Shown: positions 1 through 11,328 of the stretch, piece after piece | Numbering within the stretch: position 1 is the first letter of the stretch | Layout of the letters: every line of letters begins with the position of its first letter | Assembly (NCBI GenBank): GCA_003214525.1 | Contig: QCLN01000001.1 | Location: 52,639-116,638 of the forward strand | Length of the DNA stretch: 64,000 nt | Source of the DNA: Pelagibacteraceae bacterium AG-414-M23 | GTDB lineage: Bacteria > Pseudomonadota > Alphaproteobacteria > Pelagibacterales > Pelagibacteraceae | Reading direction: 5' to 3' | The notes under the pieces: generated by a model | Database searches by the model: none | Told to the model about the DNA's origin: nothing | Seen by the model: the letters and a program-made list of their open reading frames with translations, nothing else | Program-made: the position numbers and the translations under genes

Positions 1-684
1 ATCAACACCGGTTGAACCGATCGAACTTTTTTTATTAATAATATTTTTATGATTTAAATACTCATTATTAAGTTTTTTAAAAAAAATGTTAGCAAACGTT
101 ATTGGGTAACATCCTGTATCCCAAACTGCTCCACCAAATAATTTTTGACTAAATAATCGATTATTTTCTTTTGGTTTTTTAAATCTTATTCCAAAAAATT
201 TTTTACCTCCTAATGCATCATTTCCAAATTCAGAATTAATTTTATTTAGATTTTTAAAGTTATTTTTTTTTAACAACTCTATAATTTTTAAAATATTTGG
301 ATGCGATCTAAAATAAATTCCCTCAAATGCTTTAAGATTATTTTTTTGTGAAATTTCAAGTATTTCGTTAAACTGATCAGCATCAGTGCATGCGGGTTTT
401 TCAATTAATACATGTTTTCCATTTTGTAGAGCTAATTTTGAATATTCATAATGAAGATTATTTGGCAATCCTATATAAATAATATCTACTTCTTTTGATT
501 TAATTACATCCAAATAAGAATTTGAAATATTATAAATTAAATTTTTTTTGTCATGAAATTTTTTTGTTTTAGAAATTGAAGATATAATTTCAATTTTATG
601 GTCTTCGCTAGTTTCAAAAGAATCAATAAATTGTGATGAAGCTTTTCCTAGTCCTATTATTCCCCATTTTAGTATTTTTTTCAT
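1..684 (-). CDS. Gfo/Idh/MocA family NAD(P)-dependent oxidoreductase, C-terminus outside window
   Basis: The reading frame is open from an ATG to the window edge (228 codons) and is cut at its 3' end. The N-terminus starts with a Rossmann fold: hydrophobic strand then GLGKAS at about residues 11-16. An EKP motif follows near residue 100, the Lys-Pro signature that holds the nicotinamide in this family. A GGAVWDTGCYP stretch near residue 190 matches the start of the C-terminal substrate domain. Family members oxidise or reduce sugars and cyclitols, often in nucleotide-sugar or polysaccharide pathways. It is divergent from a GT61 glycosyltransferase with only 29 bases between start codons, which suggests a shared surface-glycan context (inference). 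The substrate cannot be read from the sequence. Confidence 0.85.
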   Translation of the reverse strand, partial: MKKILKWGIIGLGKASSQFIDSFETSEDHKIEIISSISKTKKFHDKKNLIYNISNSYLDVIKSKEVDIIYIGLPNNLHYEYSKLALQNGKHVLIEKPACTDADQFNEILEISQKNNLKAFEGIYFRSHPNILKIIELLKKNNFKNLNKINSEFGNDALGGKKFFGIRFKKPKENNRLFSQKLFGGAVWDTGCYPITFANIFFKKLNNEYLNHKNIINKKSSIGSTGVD

Positions 685-713
685 TTTTATAAGATAATAT
701 ATTAATCAATCAT

Positions 714-1802
714 ATGAACAAAAAAATGGCAAACATGGTTAAAACAATAATCCGTGATTTATTTAAACTTATATATGGAAGAGTTAATTTTGATAATAAT
801 ATAAGTTATTCAGCTTCAGCTACTGAAGCAGATAGATATAAGAACGAAACAAAATCTGATCAAAAATATTTTATATATAGCTCGAATAACTGCCGTATAT
901 ACACTGACCTAAATGAGAATGTTGCCGTAATAAAAGATGGGACAATTTTAAATGGACATTCTTATCAACAAGTAAATGGTAAATTGGAAAGTATACAACA
1001 AAATTCTATTTTGAAAAATGGCACCCCTTATTTTCAAAAAAAAATAAATGGCAATATTGTTAATTTGTTACAAGGGTCAAGTGGAGAAAACTATTTTCAT
1101 TTTATGTTCGATGTTTTGCCAAAATTATGGTTGATCGAGTCAAAAATAAAATTTGAAGAGATAGATTATTTTTTATTAAATAAAAAAATTGATTGGCAAA
1201 TCAAAATTCTTAGCATGATTGGTATAAGTTCAAAAAAAATATTAAGTGCAAAACAATACAGACATATTGAAGCCACTAGAATTATATCAGTTACTCATCC
1301 TTGGTATCTGGAAGGATATATTCAAGAGCAAGTTATAAATATTCCTGGCTGGATAATTTATGAACTAAGAGCACATTTTCTTAGTAAAAATATATCAAAA
1401 AAAAATTTAAAAATATTTATAGATAGATCTGATTCTAAATTTAAACATTGTAAAATAGTAAATAATAATGAATTAATCAGTTTTTTAGAAAAAAGAAATT
1501 TTCAAATAGTAAAACCTGAAAATCTTAGCTTAAATGAGCAGATTGATATTTTCAATAATGCTAAAATTATAGTAGGAGCTCACGGAGCGGCTCTTACAAA
1601 TATTATTTTCTGTGAAAAAAAAACAAATATTATTGAATTTATTCCATCAAGTCATCCGAGCCGAAAATGTGAAAGAATTAGTAAAATTTTAAATTTAAAT
1701 TATTTTAGATTTATAACTAAAGACACAAAAGATGATAAGCAGTTTCCATATAATATAAATGTAAATTTAGATGAACTGGAAAAACACTTAAACCTATATT
1801 AG
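714..1802 (+). CDS. Glycosyltransferase family 61 protein
   Basis: A 362-residue protein. An ENYFHFMFD motif lies at about 125-133, an Asp-Arg pair (FIDRSD) near 236-241, and the family hallmark GAHGAALTN at 288-296 followed by an IIEFIP strand. This arrangement is typical of GT61 (DUF563) retaining glycosyltransferases, which transfer pentoses or hexosamines onto glycans. There is no signal peptide or membrane segment, so it probably acts on the cytoplasmic side. A second in-frame ATG four codons in is an alternative start. The gene converges on lepA with a 4-base overlap. Acceptor and donor sugars are unknown. Confidence 0.85.
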   Translation: MNKKMANMVKTIIRDLFKLIYGRVNFDNNISYSASATEADRYKNETKSDQKYFIYSSNNCRIYTDLNENVAVIKDGTILNGHSYQQVNGKLESIQQNSILKNGTPYFQKKINGNIVNLLQGSSGENYFHFMFDVLPKLWLIESKIKFEEIDYFLLNKKIDWQIKILSMIGISSKKILSAKQYRHIEATRIISVTHPWYLEGYIQEQVINIPGWIIYELRAHFLSKNISKKNLKIFIDRSDSKFKHCKIVNNNELISFLEKRNFQIVKPENLSLNEQIDIFNNAKIIVGAHGAALTNIIFCEKKTNIIEFIPSSHPSRKCERISKILNLNYFRFITKDTKDDKQFPYNINVNLDELEKHLNLY

Positions 1803-3604
1803 TCTTTGTTAATCCTTAAAACTCCAATAAATGCTTCCTGGGGAATTTCTACTTTACCAAATTGTTTTGCCCTTGCTTTACCTTTTTTTTGTTTTTCTAA
1901 TAATTTCCTCTTTCTATCTAATGCTCCACCACCATGAATTTTTGTTAAAACATCTTTTTTAAAGCCTTTTATTGTTTCTCTAGCAATGATTTTTCCTCCT
2001 ATGGCTGCTTGTATAGGTATCATAAAATTATGTCTTGGAATTAAATCCTTTAACTTTTCGCAAACCTCTCTACCTATGTTTTGAGCAAAATCTTTATGCA
2101 CCATCATTGCTAATGCATCAACTGGTTCTGTATTTACAAGTATTGACAATTTAACAAGATCTCCCTCTCTATGTCCCAAAATTTCATAATCAAAGCTAGC
2201 ATAGCCGCTTGTCATAGATTTTAATCTATCATTAAAATCAAAAACTACTTCGTTTAAGGGTATTTCATAATTTAATACCGCTCTATTTCCAGAATAACTT
2301 AGATTAGTTTGAATTCCTCTTTTATTTTGGCAAAGTTTAATTATAGGACCTAAATATTCGTCTGGGGTAATTATTGTTGCTTTAATCCAAGGTTCTTCTA
2401 TATATTTAATCAACGTTGGATCTGGTAGACTTGAAGGATTTTGTAACTCAATAATTTTCTCATTATTAAGATGTACTTTGTAAACAACTCCAGGAGTTGT
2501 GGTGATAAGATTGATATCAAATTCTCTCTCCAATCTCTCAGTGATAATTTCAAGATGTAATAAACCCAAAAAACCACATCTAAAACCTAAACCTAGAGCT
2601 GAGGATGACTCTGCTTCGTAAGAAAAACTTGCATCATTTAGTTGAAGTTTTGCAAGACCATCCTTTAATTTTTGATAATCAGAGCTATCAACTGGAAATA
2701 AGCCACAAAAAACTACAGGCTTGCTAGGCTTAAAACCAGGCAAAGCTTTTTCAAGTGGATTATTTGCGTCACAAATTGTATCTCCAACTTTTGTATCTGA
2801 AAGGTTTTTAATTCCTGTAATTATAAATCCAATTTCGCCTGAATTTAATTCATTGATGTCCTTCGGTTTTGGAGTAAAAACACCCACCTTCTCAACCGTA
2901 TACTCTTGATTAGTTGACATCATTCTTATTTTCATATTTTTAAAAATCTTACCATCAATAACTCTAACTAAAGTAACAACACCTAAGTAGGTATCGTACC
3001 AACTGTCAACTAGTAAACATTTAAGAACATTATATTTGCTACCTTTGGGTGGAGGAAGATCAGTAACAATAGTTTCAAGTATATCTTCTATTCCTTCTCC
3101 TGTTTTTCCTGAGCATGGAATTGCATTTTTTGTTTCAATACCAATTACATCTTCTATTTGTTTTGAGGTTCTGTCTAAATCAGAAGCAGGAAGATCAATT
3201 TTATTTAAAATTGGTATAACTTCATGATTCATATCAAGAGCCTGATAAACATTGGCAAGTGTTTGTGCTTCTACTCCTTGTGTGCTATCAACAATAAGTA
3301 TGGAGCCTTCACAGGCATATAGTGATCTACTTACTTCATAACTAAAATCTACATGACCAGGAGTATCAATTATGTTTAGGATATACTCCTTTCCATTTTT
3401 TGATTTATAGTTTAATTTAACAGTTTGAGCTTTAATCGTTATTCCTCTTTCGCGCTCTATATCCATAGAATCTAAAACTTGAGCCTTCATTTCTCTATCT
3501 GTTAAGCCACCACATTTATGAATGATTCTATCTGCAATAGTAGATTTGCCGTGATCTATATGAGCAATAATTGCAAAATTTCTAATATTTTCTATCTTAT
3601 CCAT
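1799..3604 (-). CDS. lepA: Elongation factor 4 (LepA), ribosomal back-translocase GTPase
   Basis: Full length at 601 residues. The G1 motif AHIDHGKST sits at 14-22, an ERERGIT switch I segment follows, then DTPGHVDF (G3) and NKIDLP (G4). The C-terminal LepA-specific domain ends with a [19 protein letters not shown] segment, which separates it from EF-G. LepA is a translational GTPase that acts on stalled or mis-translocated ribosomes and affects initiation and 30S assembly. Its ATG shares one base with the pheT stop codon, so it is probably translationally coupled as the last gene of the thrS-pheT run. Confidence 0.97.
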   Translation of the reverse strand: MDKIENIRNFAIIAHIDHGKSTIADRIIHKCGGLTDREMKAQVLDSMDIERERGITIKAQTVKLNYKSKNGKEYILNIIDTPGHVDFSYEVSRSLYACEGSILIVDSTQGVEAQTLANVYQALDMNHEVIPILNKIDLPASDLDRTSKQIEDVIGIETKNAIPCSGKTGEGIEDILETIVTDLPPPKGSKYNVLKCLLVDSWYDTYLGVVTLVRVIDGKIFKNMKIRMMSTNQEYTVEKVGVFTPKPKDINELNSGEIGFIITGIKNLSDTKVGDTICDANNPLEKALPGFKPSKPVVFCGLFPVDSSDYQKLKDGLAKLQLNDASFSYEAESSSALGLGFRCGFLGLLHLEIITERLEREFDINLITTTPGVVYKVHLNNEKIIELQNPSSLPDPTLIKYIEEPWIKATIITPDEYLGPIIKLCQNKRGIQTNLSYSGNRAVLNYEIPLNEVVFDFNDRLKSMTSGYASFDYEILGHREGDLVKLSILVNTEPVDALAMMVHKDFAQNIGREVCEKLKDLIPRHNFMIPIQAAIGGKIIARETIKGFKKDVLTKIHGGGALDRKRKLLEKQKKGKARAKQFGKVEIPQEAFIGVLRINKD

Positions 3605-5952
3605 TAAGATCTTAATTTTGCACTAACTTTTTCTTCAACATTAGAAATAATTTTCTGTGAAATTTCATTTAAATCTTTTTCGTTTAAAGTTTTAAAGTCT
3701 GATTGAATAGTAACTTTTAAAGCTATAGATTTTTTTTCTAATGGTATATTCTCACCTTGATAAACATCAAAAATTTTAACGTTTTTTATTAATGATTTAT
3801 CAACATTTGATATAATCTCAATTAATTCTTGTGCTTTAAAATCTTTATTAACTACGAAAGCAAAGTCTCTATCTGATTTTTGATAATCTGAAAAAATTAT
3901 TGTTTGCTTCTCTTTTTTATTTTGATTTTTATAATTAACTAAATTTTCTAAAAAAATCTCAAATCCATAAATTTTATCAATTATTTTTGGATGAATTTCA
4001 CCAAAATAAGCTAACAATTTTTGGTCCTTTTTTGTTATTACTGAACCCGATCTTCCTGGATGATAGTAGCTTGGTGTCTTAGTATCTATGCTAGTTTCAT
4101 TTTTATCTACACCTAATTCAACTAAAGTTTGTACAACATCTTTTTTGATGCCATAAACGTCTAATAGATTCTCTTTTCTAATACCACAAATAACAGTTTT
4201 TTGCTGGCCAGGTATCTTTCCAGTAAAATAAGGTCCAATTTCAAATAAAGACTGATTTTCAAAGCCTCTATCAATATTTTTTTTTAAAAAATAAATTAAA
4301 TTTGGATAAAGGGAACTTCTTAAAACATTTAAATCGGAGCTTATTGGATTAACAATTTTTATTTCTTTAAAGTTTTCTCTGAAAGTATTATTGATTTTTT
4401 GATCTGTAAATGACCAAGTAATTGCTTCTAAATATCCTTTTGAAGCAATGGATCGCTGAGCTAAATGAAAATGTCTTTGAAAAAAATCCAAAGTTGGTTT
4501 TAATCTTTTTTTTTCAGGTTCAATGGATTGAATTTTATCAAATCCTTTAATTCTTATAATCTCTTCTACTAAATCAATTTGACCATATATGTCTGGTCTC
4601 CAGCTTGGAATTTCTACACTGAGAACTTTACCTTTTTTTTTAATTTTAAAGCCTAAATTTTCCAAAATTTTAATTATTTCAAAAGTTTTTATTTGTATCC
4701 CAATTGTTTTAGAAACAAGATTTGGATCGAATAATATTTTTTTAATCTCTATTTTTTTTGTAGATTGAATATCTAATTTTGATACTTGTCCTCCACAAAT
4801 TTTCACTATCATTTCAGAGGCTTTTTCAAGTCCTATAGAAATAGAATTTGGATCAATTCCTCTTTCAAATCTAAACTTCGCATCACTATTTAATTCCAAT
4901 TTTTTTGCAGTTTTTCTCGTGACTTCAGGATCAAAATAAGCTGATTCCAATAAAATATTTTTTGTATTTAACTCTGTTCCTGATCTTGTTCCACCTATTA
5001 TTCCTCCTAACCCTAAGACTCCTTGATGGTCTGATATAACACACATTCCATCATCTAATTTATAATCTTTATTATCTAAAGCTCTAAAACTTTCACCTTT
5101 TTTAGAATTTCTTACGATTATTCCTTTGTTTATTTTATCTACGTCATAAGCATGCAATGGTCTATTTAAGTCAAACATTACGTAGTTAGTTATATCAACT
5201 ACTGCTGAAATTGGTCTTAAACCTAATGAAAGAATTCTTTTTTTTAGCCAATCTGGGCTTTCTTGATTTTTAATATTTTTAATAAGACAACTTCCAAATA
5301 TTGTACAAGCTTGGTTTTTACTTTTTTCTATCTTTACTTTTAGATTTTGCTTAACAGTTTTTTTTATTTTGCTAAATTTATTGTTTACTAATTTTCCAAA
5401 TCCACTGGCTGAAAGGTCCCTGGCTATTCCTCTAATACCTAAACAATCTGGTCTATTTGGAGTTATTGATAGTTCAATTACATTGTCTGAATTATTCTTA
5501 AAATAACTTTTTCCTATTTTATTATTGTAACTTTGTTTTAATTCTATAATACCTTCGCTTTCATTTGATAAATTCAGCTCTGATTCAGAACAAAGCATTC
5601 CATAAGATGTTTCTCCCCTTATTTTTGAAACTTCTAGTTTCATATTATTTTTTGGAATTACTGAGCCTGGTGGAGCATAAATAGTTAATAATTTATCCTT
5701 TGCATTTGGTCCTCCACAGACAACTTTTACTAATTCTTTTTTTCCGATATCAACATGACATAGTTTTAATCTATCAGCATTTGGGTGCTTTTCTGCTTTA
5801 ACAATTTTTGCAACAATAAAATCGCTTAATTCATTTTTCACAGGCTCGACTTTTTCAACTTCTAAACCTGTATTATTTAATTTTTCAATAATTTGTGCTT
5901 CAGTCTTGTTCGTTTTTAAATGATCTTTAAGCCAATCTTTTGTAAATTTCAT
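3604..5952 (-). CDS. pheT: Phenylalanyl-tRNA synthetase beta subunit
   Basis: 782 residues, close to the usual length. It begins with the typical [12 protein letters not shown] start. An EMAP-like tRNA-binding domain (about 40-150, with [15 protein letters not shown]) is followed by B3/B4 with the editing region, the B5 DNA-binding-like domain, a catalytic-like domain, and the C-terminal ferredoxin-like anticodon-binding domain starting near [14 protein letters not shown]. The protein pairs with PheS as an alpha2-beta2 enzyme that charges tRNA-Phe and edits tyrosine. It overlaps pheS by four bases, which fits coupled production of the two subunits. Confidence 0.97.
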   Translation of the reverse strand: MKFTKDWLKDHLKTNKTEAQIIEKLNNTGLEVEKVEPVKNELSDFIVAKIVKAEKHPNADRLKLCHVDIGKKELVKVVCGGPNAKDKLLTIYAPPGSVIPKNNMKLEVSKIRGETSYGMLCSESELNLSNESEGIIELKQSYNNKIGKSYFKNNSDNVIELSITPNRPDCLGIRGIARDLSASGFGKLVNNKFSKIKKTVKQNLKVKIEKSKNQACTIFGSCLIKNIKNQESPDWLKKRILSLGLRPISAVVDITNYVMFDLNRPLHAYDVDKINKGIIVRNSKKGESFRALDNKDYKLDDGMCVISDHQGVLGLGGIIGGTRSGTELNTKNILLESAYFDPEVTRKTAKKLELNSDAKFRFERGIDPNSISIGLEKASEMIVKICGGQVSKLDIQSTKKIEIKKILFDPNLVSKTIGIQIKTFEIIKILENLGFKIKKKGKVLSVEIPSWRPDIYGQIDLVEEIIRIKGFDKIQSIEPEKKRLKPTLDFFQRHFHLAQRSIASKGYLEAITWSFTDQKINNTFRENFKEIKIVNPISSDLNVLRSSLYPNLIYFLKKNIDRGFENQSLFEIGPYFTGKIPGQQKTVICGIRKENLLDVYGIKKDVVQTLVELGVDKNETSIDTKTPSYYHPGRSGSVITKKDQKLLAYFGEIHPKIIDKIYGFEIFLENLVNYKNQNKKEKQTIIFSDYQKSDRDFAFVVNKDFKAQELIEIISNVDKSLIKNVKIFDVYQGENIPLEKKSIALKVTIQSDFKTLNEKDLNEISQKIISNVEEKVSAKLRS

Positions 5953-7016
5953 TTGCTTAGACCTCTATAATTTGTTGGAACATCTAAGGGATCAAAACCA
6001 TAATAATTTAACCATCTATAATCACACTCAAAAAATGATCTTAAATCATTAATTCCATATTTTAACATTGCTAATCTATCTATACCTATTCCAAATGCAA
6101 AACCTTGATATTTATTTGGATCAACTTTTGAGTTTTTAAGAACATTTGGATGAACCATTCCACATCCAAGTATTTCTAACCACTTATCTCCTTCACCAAT
6201 TATAATTTTGTTATTTTCAATTCTATATCCAATATCAACTTCTGCTGAAGGTTCCGTAAATGGAAAATGGCTTGGACGAAATCTCATTTTAATTTTTTCT
6301 ACTTCAAAAAACTCTTTTACAAAATAATTTAAACAACCTTTTAAATGACCCATAGTTATATTTTTATCAATATGAAGTCCCTCGAGTTGATGAAACATGG
6401 GAGTATGAGTCTGATCGCTATCGCTTCTATATGTTCTTCCTGGCGCTATTATTTTAAATGGTGGTTTTCCTTTTAACATTGTTCTTACTTGAACTGGAGA
6501 AGTATGCGTTCTTAATAATGTTTGCATATTTTCTTCAATATAAAAAGTATCATGCATATCTTTTGCGGGATGATTTTCAGGTGTATTTAGCGCAGTAAAA
6601 TTGTAATATTCACTTTCAACATCAGGACCTTCTTCAACACTAAAACCGATTTCAGAAAATATAGATGAAATTTCATCAATTACTTGTGATACTGGATGTA
6701 TTTTGCCAATTTTAAAATCTTTTTCTGGCAATGTTACATCATCATTTTCTTTTTTAACCCGTTCATCTATTTCGGAATCAACTAACTTTATAGCTTTTTC
6801 ATTAAATAGTTTTGTTAGTTCTTGCTTTGCATTATTTATTTCTGAAGCTGCTTTTTTTTTATCCTCTGGAGATAATGATCCAAGCTTTTTAAACTCTGTA
6901 TTTATTAAACCATTTTTTCCGAAAATCTTAATTCTTATAATATCTACTTCTTGAGAGTTTTTAGCTTTAATAAGTTTATCTTTAAATTCATCTTTTAATT
7001 TTTCAAAATCCGACAT
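5949..7016 (-). CDS. pheS: Phenylalanyl-tRNA synthetase alpha subunit
   Basis: 355 residues with an N-terminal coiled-coil arm (about 1-90) and a class II synthetase core. Motif 2 is seen as [25 protein letters not shown] sequence near 193-212 and motif 3 as [11 protein letters not shown] near the C-terminus. The catalytic alpha subunit forms phenylalanyl-adenylate and aminoacylates tRNA-Phe. It lies 43 bases downstream of rplT and overlaps pheT at ATGA. No tRNA-Phe codon-rich leader peptide or attenuator was seen upstream. Confidence 0.97.
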   Translation of the reverse strand: MSDFEKLKDEFKDKLIKAKNSQEVDIIRIKIFGKNGLINTEFKKLGSLSPEDKKKAASEINNAKQELTKLFNEKAIKLVDSEIDERVKKENDDVTLPEKDFKIGKIHPVSQVIDEISSIFSEIGFSVEEGPDVESEYYNFTALNTPENHPAKDMHDTFYIEENMQTLLRTHTSPVQVRTMLKGKPPFKIIAPGRTYRSDSDQTHTPMFHQLEGLHIDKNITMGHLKGCLNYFVKEFFEVEKIKMRFRPSHFPFTEPSAEVDIGYRIENNKIIIGEGDKWLEILGCGMVHPNVLKNSKVDPNKYQGFAFGIGIDRLAMLKYGINDLRSFFECDYRWLNYYGFDPLDVPTNYRGLSK

Positions 7017-7059
7017 TTATACAGATTATTTCTTAACTTGAGAAAAACAATAGTGAAGA

Positions 7060-7416
7060 TTAATTAAGTGCAGCTTGGGCTTTTTTAACAATATTTTTAA
7101 AGGCTTCTGGATTATCGTAAGCTATCTCAGCTAGAATCTTTCTATCTATTTTTATTCCTGATTTATTTAGACCATGAATAAATTTAGAGTAAGTTAAACC
7201 TTCTGACCGAACCCCTGCATTAATTCTTTGAATCCATAGTGATTTAAAATCTCTTTTTTTATTTCTTCTATCTCTGTAAGCATATTGCATAGCTTTTTCC
7301 ATAGCTTGCCTTGCAACTCTTATAGTATTTTTTCTTCTTCCCCACTGTCCTTTAACTGCTTTTAAAACTTTTTTATGTTTTGCTTTGCTTGTTACACCTC
7401 TTTTAACTCTTGCCAT
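7060..7416 (-). CDS. rplT: 50S ribosomal protein L20
   Basis: 118 residues, the normal length. The basic N-terminal extension [19 protein letters not shown] and the internal [18 protein letters not shown] segment are diagnostic for bL20, an early 23S rRNA-binding assembly protein. It follows rpmI by one base in the conserved infC-rpmI-rplT order. In other bacteria L20 represses this operon; no clear L20 leader site was recognised here. Confidence 0.97.
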   Translation of the reverse strand: MARVKRGVTSKAKHKKVLKAVKGQWGRRKNTIRVARQAMEKAMQYAYRDRRNKKRDFKSLWIQRINAGVRSEGLTYSKFIHGLNKSGIKIDRKILAEIAYDNPEAFKNIVKKAQAALN

Positions 7417-7417
7417 C

Positions 7418-7624
7418 TTATCCTCTTAAATTATAAGGCATATACGATTTAACTATCTTGCTGTCTTGTTTTGACATTATAGTAGTGCCTCTTTGTTTTC
7501 TTATTTGTGAATTAGTTCTTTTAATCATTCCATGTCTTTTACCAGCTTGTGGCATAACGACTTTACCTCTTGAAGTAATTTTAAATCTTTTTTTAGCTGA
7601 ACTTTTAGTTTTTAATTTAGGCAT
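7418..7624 (-). CDS. rpmI: 50S ribosomal protein L35
   Basis: 68 residues, basic throughout, with the family start [17 protein letters not shown] and a [19 protein letters not shown] core. bL35 sits in the large subunit near the L20 region. It lies 50 bases downstream of infC and one base upstream of rplT. Confidence 0.97.
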   Translation of the reverse strand: MPKLKTKSSAKKRFKITSRGKVVMPQAGKRHGMIKRTNSQIRKQRGTTIMSKQDSKIVKSYMPYNLRG

Positions 7625-7674
7625 AATTTTTATGGGGTTTATACAAAATCCAAACTTTTTTACAACCTGAATAA

Positions 7675-8220
7675 TTATATTGGTTGAATTACCATAATCA
7701 TTTGTTTTCCATCAAATTTTGGCTGTAACTCAATTTTTCCTACGTTTTCCATATCAACTTTAATTTTATCCATTAACTCATTTCCAAGATTTTTATGCTG
7801 AAGCTCTCTTCCTCTAAACTTAATTGTAAATTTAACTTTATCTCCTTTTGACAGAAACTTTTGTGCATTTTTAATTTTGAAAGTATAGTCATGAACTTCG
7901 GTCACTGGTCTTAGTTTTATTTCTTTTAATTCTACTTTTTTTTGATTTTTTTTTGCTTTACTTGCTTTTTTTTGTTGGTCATATTTATATTTTCCAATAT
8001 CCATTATTTTACAAACTGGAGGCCGAGCATTAGGTGCGATCTCAATTAAATCTAAACCTTCTTTTTTAGCTTTGCTGATAGCTTCTTGTAAATTTAAAAT
8101 TCCCAAGTTTTGACCGTCGCTATCAATAACCTGGACTTCAGAGGAATTTATTCTGTTGTTATATCTTGGGCCAAAAGATTTATTTCTTCTTTGAAAAAAA
8201 TTTTGCTTGAAGTCTGGCAC
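7675..8220 (-). CDS. infC: Translation initiation factor IF-3
   Basis: 181 residues. The N-domain ([19 protein letters not shown]) is followed by a Lys-rich linker and the C-domain ending with [10 protein letters not shown] and [14 protein letters not shown]-3 binds the 30S subunit, prevents premature 50S joining and proofreads start codons. The start codon is GTG and shares its first base with the thrS stop codon (TAGTG). Most infC genes start with the rare AUU that supports autoregulation; here a GTG coupled to thrS replaces it. A 17-residue lead before NRINS makes other starts possible. Confidence 0.95.
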   Translation of the reverse strand: MPDFKQNFFQRRNKSFGPRYNNRINSSEVQVIDSDGQNLGILNLQEAISKAKKEGLDLIEIAPNARPPVCKIMDIGKYKYDQQKKASKAKKNQKKVELKEIKLRPVTEVHDYTFKIKNAQKFLSKGDKVKFTIKFRGRELQHKNLGNELMDKIKVDMENVGKIELQPKFDGKQMIMVIQPI

Positions 8221-10136
8221 TAAATTGATGGGGCTTTATTTAAGGTGATGTATTTTTTAATAAATTCGTCTACTAACATATTTTCTTGTTCATTTGAGTC
8301 CAACTTTCTAATAGTTACTGCGTTGGAGTCAACTTCTTTTTTTCCACATATTAATAGCATCGGAACCTTTGCATTTGAATGTTCACGAATTTTATAATTT
8401 AAATTATGATTTTTTAAATCTGCCTCACAAGAAATGCCTGAATTTTTAATTTTTTTAGAAACAAATAGTGCATAATCATTAAAATCATCTGAAACTGGAA
8501 TTACAACAGACTGAAGTGGTGATAACCAGAATGGTAATTTACCTGAGTAGTTTTCAATTAATATTCCAATAAATCTTTCAAGAGATCCAAATAAAGCTCT
8601 ATGCAGCATAACAGGAATTTTTTTTGAACCATCTTTATCAACATAACTTGCTCCTAATCTTCCAGGTAAATTTAAATCAACCTGTAAAGTGCCACATTGC
8701 CAGTCTCTACCTATTGCATCTCTTAATACAAATTCTATCTTTGGACCATAGAATGCACCTTCTCCTTTGTTAATACTGTATTCTAGTTTTGAAGCCTCTA
8801 CTGCTTTCATTAATGCAGCTTCAGATTTATCCCACACATCATCATCTCCTACTCTTAAATCTGGTCTATCAGAATATTTTAAAATTACATTTTCAAATCC
8901 TAAATCTTTATAAATTTCTAAAATTAAATTTGTAACCGATAAACACTCTTCAGTAATTTGATCTTCTGTACAAAATATATGGGCATCGTCTTGCGTAAAT
9001 GCTCTTACTCTTAAAAGCCCATGCAAAGCTCCCGATGGTTCATATCTATGTACTTTACCAAATTCCGACATTTTAAAAGGTAGGTCTCTATAACTTTTTA
9101 AACCCTGATTAAAAACTTGAACACACCCAGGGCAGTTCATCGGTTTTATAGCAAATATTTTTTGATCTGGTGTTTCAGATATATACATGTTTGCTCCAAA
9201 CTTTTCCCAATGGCCTGATTTTTCCCATAGAGATCTATCTAAAATTTCTGGTGTATTAATTTCTTTATACCCTGCTTGATCTTGCTTATGTCTCATATAA
9301 GAAACTAGTTTTTGAAATAAAGCCCACCCTTTCTCGTGCCAGAAAACTGCACCAGGACTTTCTTCTCTAAAATGAAAAAGATCCATTAACTTGCCTAATT
9401 TTCTGTGGTCGCGTTTTTCAGCTTCTTCAATTCTTTTTAAATAATTATCTAAATCTTTTTGATTAGACCAGCTTGTGCCGTACACTCTCTGAAGCATTTC
9501 ATTGTTTGAGTCTCCTCTCCAATATGCTCCTGAAACTTTTGTTAACTTAAAATATTTACCTATTTTTCCAGTGGATGTCAGGTGTGGACCCCTACAAAGA
9601 TCATGCCATTTTCCATGAAAATAAATTGAGACATCTTCTCCCTCTGGAATATTTTGGATAATTTCAGCTTTATAAATTTCACCAATTTTTTTAAAGTGTT
9701 CAATAGCTTTTTGTCTTGGCCAAACTTCTCTTATGGTTTTTTCATCCCTTTCAACTATTTCCCTCATTTTATTTTCAATTTTGTTTAAATCTTCATCTAT
9801 AAAAGGCTCCTTTCTAGCAAAATCATAATAAAAACCATCTTCAATAACAGGACCTATTGTAACTTGCGTTCCAGGAAATAATTCTTGAACAGCCATTGCT
9901 AAAATGTGTGCCGTATCATGTCTTATTGTTTCAAGACCTTCTTTATCTTTTGATGTAAATATTTTTACGGAACAATCTTTTTCAATTACTGTATTAAGGT
10001 CTTTCAATTTACCATCAATACTTATCAAAAGGGCGTTTTTTGAAAGGGATTTACTTATCTTTTCAGCAACCTGCAAGCCGGTAACTTTTTTATCAAAATT
10101 AAGTTTGTTTCCGTCTGGTAAAGTTATATTTAACAT
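8220..10136 (-). CDS. thrS: Threonyl-tRNA synthetase
   Basis: 638 residues with all expected parts. A TGS domain covers 1-60, the HDTAHILAMAVQ editing/zinc-like motif lies near 73, and the class II core has NCPGC (zinc ligand Cys) near 333. A GRDWQCGTLQVDLNLP segment and a C-terminal anticodon-binding domain (QSVVIPVSD to LICGKKE) complete it. The enzyme charges tRNA-Thr and removes misacylated serine in the N2 domain. It shares one base with both the upstream GT4 gene and downstream infC. Confidence 0.97.
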   Translation of the reverse strand: MLNITLPDGNKLNFDKKVTGLQVAEKISKSLSKNALLISIDGKLKDLNTVIEKDCSVKIFTSKDKEGLETIRHDTAHILAMAVQELFPGTQVTIGPVIEDGFYYDFARKEPFIDEDLNKIENKMREIVERDEKTIREVWPRQKAIEHFKKIGEIYKAEIIQNIPEGEDVSIYFHGKWHDLCRGPHLTSTGKIGKYFKLTKVSGAYWRGDSNNEMLQRVYGTSWSNQKDLDNYLKRIEEAEKRDHRKLGKLMDLFHFREESPGAVFWHEKGWALFQKLVSYMRHKQDQAGYKEINTPEILDRSLWEKSGHWEKFGANMYISETPDQKIFAIKPMNCPGCVQVFNQGLKSYRDLPFKMSEFGKVHRYEPSGALHGLLRVRAFTQDDAHIFCTEDQITEECLSVTNLILEIYKDLGFENVILKYSDRPDLRVGDDDVWDKSEAALMKAVEASKLEYSINKGEGAFYGPKIEFVLRDAIGRDWQCGTLQVDLNLPGRLGASYVDKDGSKKIPVMLHRALFGSLERFIGILIENYSGKLPFWLSPLQSVVIPVSDDFNDYALFVSKKIKNSGISCEADLKNHNLNYKIREHSNAKVPMLLICGKKEVDSNAVTIRKLDSNEQENMLVDEFIKKYITLNKAPSI

Positions 10137-11287
10137 TAGTTTAATAGCTTTTTATACTCTGAATAAGTAGAAAAACACATTTTTTCAACATCAAATTTTC
10201 TTATTACATTATTTCTAGCATCTTCTTTGATTTTATTTGCTGTTTCAAAGTCTAAATCTATAGCAAAAATTAATTTTTTTAAAAGATCCTCCGAATTTCC
10301 TGCTTCAAACAAATAACCACTTTTTTTATCAACAATTGTCTCGTTTGATCCTCCTATATTGCTTGCTATTACAATTTTTTCCATTGCTTGCCCTTCAACT
10401 GCAACTCTTCCAAATGCTTCGGGCTCTATAGAAGAGGACACAACTAGATGAGATAAATTGTATATACTTGGCATATTTTTTATATGTTCAATAAATTTAA
10501 CATCATTTATTAATCTGTATTGTTCTACAAGACGTTGAAGTTTTTTTTTATATATTTTTCTTCCTTGATCGTTTCCAAGTATTACTGCGGTAAATAAAAT
10601 ATCTGGACGTATTAGTTTTAAATTTTTGATAGCTTCAATAAACATTTCTTGACCTTTCCAAGCTGTTAATCTTCCAGGCAATAAAATAATTTTTTTACTT
10701 TTATCTAAACTATGCTCTGAGAGTAGTCTATTTTCTTTTTCTTCCTCAACGTTTTTGCTATTAAAATATTCAAGATTAATTCCGCGAAAAATTACTAATA
10801 ATTTCTTATTGTGAATATAATCTTTATATTTTTCATATATGTGTGAAAAAATAAAATTGGAACCACAAATTATAAGATCAGATTTTAACATTACAGAATT
10901 GTAAAATTTTTTTATAGGAGACTTAAAATTATATGTACCATGAAAAGTTGTTACAAATTTTCTCCTGGTAATTCTTGTTGCGAAATAACAAGACCAGGCT
11001 GGCGCTCTACTCCTTGCATGAACAATATTAATGTTAAGAAATATTATAATTAAGGATAGAATTATTGCATTAATTAATATTAATATTGGATTTTTACTAT
11101 GCACAGGAAGTCTTATTATTTTTACTTTTTTTTTATCTACATATTTAAGTAAGTCGCCTCCGCTAGTAACAACATATGATCCAAAATCTTTTTCATGAAG
11201 ATAGTGAGCAATATCGTAACAACCTGTTTCTGCTCCTCCATATCCAAGCTTTGGTATAACTTGTAAAACTTTTATTTTTGATGGCAT
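10136..11287 (-). CDS. Glycosyltransferase family 4 protein (GT-B fold)
   Basis: 383 residues. The N-terminal Rossmann-like half opens with KVLQVIPKLGYGGAE, the donor half starts near LLPGRLTAWKGQE (about 200-213), and an E-PEAFGRVAVEGQA motif (E-x7-E type, near 285-300) marks a retaining GT4 enzyme. A hydrophobic stretch around 66-86 may associate with the membrane. Family members build LPS core or other surface glycans using nucleotide-sugar donors. It is first in the leftward thrS run and its stop overlaps the thrS start, so it may be cotranscribed with translation genes, an odd pairing. Sugar specificity is unknown. Confidence 0.9.
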   Translation of the reverse strand: MPSKIKVLQVIPKLGYGGAETGCYDIAHYLHEKDFGSYVVTSGGDLLKYVDKKKVKIIRLPVHSKNPILILINAIILSLIIIFLNINIVHARSRAPAWSCYFATRITRRKFVTTFHGTYNFKSPIKKFYNSVMLKSDLIICGSNFIFSHIYEKYKDYIHNKKLLVIFRGINLEYFNSKNVEEEKENRLLSEHSLDKSKKIILLPGRLTAWKGQEMFIEAIKNLKLIRPDILFTAVILGNDQGRKIYKKKLQRLVEQYRLINDVKFIEHIKNMPSIYNLSHLVVSSSIEPEAFGRVAVEGQAMEKIVIASNIGGSNETIVDKKSGYLFEAGNSEDLLKKLIFAIDLDFETANKIKEDARNNVIRKFDVEKMCFSTYSEYKKLLN

Positions 11288-11328
11288 TTATATTCTTATA
11301 ATAATATCATAAGTTAACACAAACATTT

